64,000 nt of DNA from Strigamia acuminata (Eukaryota; Arthropoda; Chilopoda; Geophilomorpha; Linotaeniidae), in contig OX442315.1 of assembly GCA_949358305.1 (NCBI GenBank), positions 3,162,001-3,226,000 on the forward strand, read 5' to 3'. Within the stretch, counting starts at the first letter, position 1, and each line of letters opens with the position of its first letter. Below the pieces are notes generated by a model, which searched no databases, was not told the origin of the DNA, and saw only the letters and a program-made list of their open reading frames with translations. Made by a program: the position numbers and the translations under genes. This document shows, in pieces, positions 61,936 through 64,000 of this stretch.

Positions 61936-63722
61936 ATGATGTCTAACCGAAGTGTGGTTTTCTATGTTTTAATGATGATAATATTGAATGAGATCGCGAA
62001 TACAACACAAAGTATGTCTCAAGACTATTCTTATTTAGTTGAAATTGTAATACTCATCACAATCTAGTAGCACGGTGGTCTAATTCATCTCATCTCTGTA
62101 ACGAGGAACTTCATCTGCAAATATCCAATATTGTTAAAATCTTGAATGCCAGAAGAATATTCATTATTTATGAAGATTATAAGGGTACCAGATGTTGCAT
62201 TTCTTTTTGTACACACCCAATATCAAAAATATTTATACCGTAGAAACAAAGTGCTTGTCAACATTGATTTCTAATCACTGGCTTGGAAAAATTGAAATGG
62301 CAGCACGATTAAAGATCAGACCACCGTACAATTTTAATTTTGCTCCTTATAAACTCGTTGTGATATGGGTGGAGAAAACTGAAGTAACTAACTAATTGTA
62401 TCACCCATTTCTAGTAATGATTTCATTTATTCAACTATTTTTCTGCAGCTGATAAAAAAATACGTTGGCATTAAAAATAAGTTACTTTTATTTATTATTA
62501 AAAAAAAAATATTTTTACGTAAGAAGAGATCAGTTTTAACATATCATTTGCAAGAGCTGATTTTATTGAAACAAAATAAAGTCTATGTACTTGTACATTC
62601 TGAGGATGATATTGTAAGTATCAACTTTATAGCAGTAAGTTCTAATTCTATATTTGATGTTAATTTAATTGTAGAGCTACAGCAAGTTTGCATTGACTTA
62701 TCAGCAATCATATAATCGAACATTCAATCTTTTTGTAATAACAAACTTTGGCCTCCACTGTGCATTGCCACAGAAATGTGGATTTGAAATTATGAATGAA
62801 GAAAATATTTTGTTGAAAAAACCAATTTTTGCCATGTGTTGTTTTAGCTCGGTAACTCAACTGAAATCTTCATCAAAAGAAATAACCTCATTTTTAATTT
62901 ATTAAATAGAATAAGTTTTCAACAACAGGACTGCAGCAGAATATTGCAATTTTGTCAGTAATTGTCGAGCATCAATTCCAAAGTTTGCAGTAAGTACTAC
63001 AGGGTGACGAACCTATCTGAAGAATTAATACAGAATTAATAAATCTTTATGAAAATGATCTTTGCAGCCCATTTTTAAAAATGTATGATGAATACGAAGA
63101 TGAAAAAAGCGACAGAACTGTGAGTTGCAATATTGTATTTATTTCAATATTTATTTTTGCATGTTTTTCTATTCCCTGTGTTAGAAAACTGATATGGAGA
63201 AGTGGATAAAAAGTTTCACTGCAAAGGATGTGTCTACGTTTGATAGCACCGTTTTTCCTGCAAGGAGAGATTTTTGGGCATTTATTGTCAGAAAAAGCAT
63301 GAAAGATGAAGGATATTTATGGATGACATTTTTGCAACCATTTCCTTCAATTATTTGGATGTGCGTGATTTTTATATATTTGATCATTGTTTTATCTTTG
63401 TACTTAATTCGGAGATCCTCAAAATCTGATACACGAATCTCAGGTATTTTAAATTTGTGGTTTAGATAGCACTTTCCCACAATCCTGTGCACTGTTGGTC
63501 AAAAATCACAATTCCAGGTATGAACATTTTTTATTTTCAGTTAGGACTCTTCTTCAAACGAAAAACATGTTTGTTATGATCCTGTTTTTTAGCTACAATG
63601 CTTTCTTATACTCATCACTTACTATCAGTCCAACTCGTGACCGGTACAATGACATTGAAGAATTACTTTCTGATGGTGATATCAATTTCTTTGCATTGGA
63701 TCACATGCAACAATACATTCTG
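61936..63722 (+). pseudogene. Ionotropic receptor copy 2, exons 1-8 (partial at window edge)
   Basis: Exons inferred at 61936-62184, 62244-62383, 62449-62613, 62675-62851, 62910-62989, 63068-63119, 63185-63443 and 63541-63722. Exons 3-8 stay in frame: ligand-binding lobe (RTFNLFVITNFGLHCALPQ, NIAILSVIVEH), PARRDFWAFIV, M1 (after FLQPFPS), M3 (MFVMILFFSYNAFLYSSLTI) and start of S2 (TRDRYNDIEELLSDGD). Exon 1 carries a net 5-nt gain near 62040 that brings an in-frame TAG, so this copy is probably also inactive unless another start is used. It keeps AAG (Lys) where copy 1 has TAG. Later exons lie beyond the window. Confidence 0.75.
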
Positions 63723-64000
63723 GTAATAACGATTTAATTTACTTAGAATTTACATACCAGTAACAACATTTAATTAAGTGTTTTTTTTTACTGTGTGTAT
63801 GAACATTTCAATTTGATTGATTATAATTAATAATAATTAATATTTAATCTTCTTCAATGGATTACACAAGATGGCATCCTTTTTTGATCCTTGGTCATGG
63901 TGGACAAGATCTTATCCACCATGTTCAATGTGAGATCAGAGTGCCGTACTAACAGTGAGAATATTTAATGGAAAACATCTGTCGGCCAAAACTCACTTAA
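63723..64000 (+). other. IR copy 2 intron 8, start
   Basis: Begins GTAATA and parallels 58925-59170. Contains the near-perfect palindrome 63896-63923. Window ends here. Confidence 0.6.

Overview
This is eukaryotic, almost certainly arthropod, DNA. The only host genes I can recognise are two tandem, same-strand copies of a divergent ionotropic receptor (IR, chemosensory variant glutamate receptor) gene with very short (58-61 nt) introns. Everything else is mobile DNA. I cannot name the species.

Layout. 1-1920: AT-rich, strongly palindromic DNA with a terminal-inverted-repeat element (552-1187). 1921-4554: IR copy 1, exons 1 to 8 (first part). 4555-58816: one giant nested insertion that splits exon 8 of this gene; the exon resumes at 58817. 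58925-61286: intron with two MITE copies, then the last IR exon. 61936-63722: IR copy 2, running towards the window edge.

The nest. The outer element, here called GypA, is a minus-strand Gypsy-type LTR retrotransposon (LTRs 4555-5152 and 51496-58816; net length about 12.5 kb). Five LTR retrotransposons lie directly inside it, each with an exact 5-bp target duplication: Copia-1 (5287-12270, +, TTCCG), GypB (14485-28188, -, ATCCA), Copia-2 (33429-40608, +, AGCAC), Copia-3 (41554-48662, +, ACCTT) and Copia-4 (51680-58397, -, ACCGG, inside the 5' LTR of GypA). Removing each insert with one duplication restores the reading frame or LTR of GypA. LTR pairs of the inner elements are identical or nearly so, while those of GypA differ at about five sites, so the order of events is readable.

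Content. Copia-1, -2 and -4 each keep one uninterrupted Gag-Pol frame of 1558-1652 codons; Copia-3 has an 8-nt deletion and a nonsense codon. GypB has gag, a protease frame reached through a textbook -1 frameshift signal, pol, and a third ORF downstream of pol behind a good 3' splice site. GypA has lost capsid and most of integrase and has RT lesions, yet its own third ORF (about 775 codons, split by GypB) is completely open. The third ORF of both Gypsy elements has a CX2C...CX2C zinc-binding pattern and none of the hallmarks of an envelope protein. This pair of extra ORFs, the promoter-like sequence and mini-exon upstream of the GypA copy, and a leader motif shared by all four Copia elements are the most novel items here.
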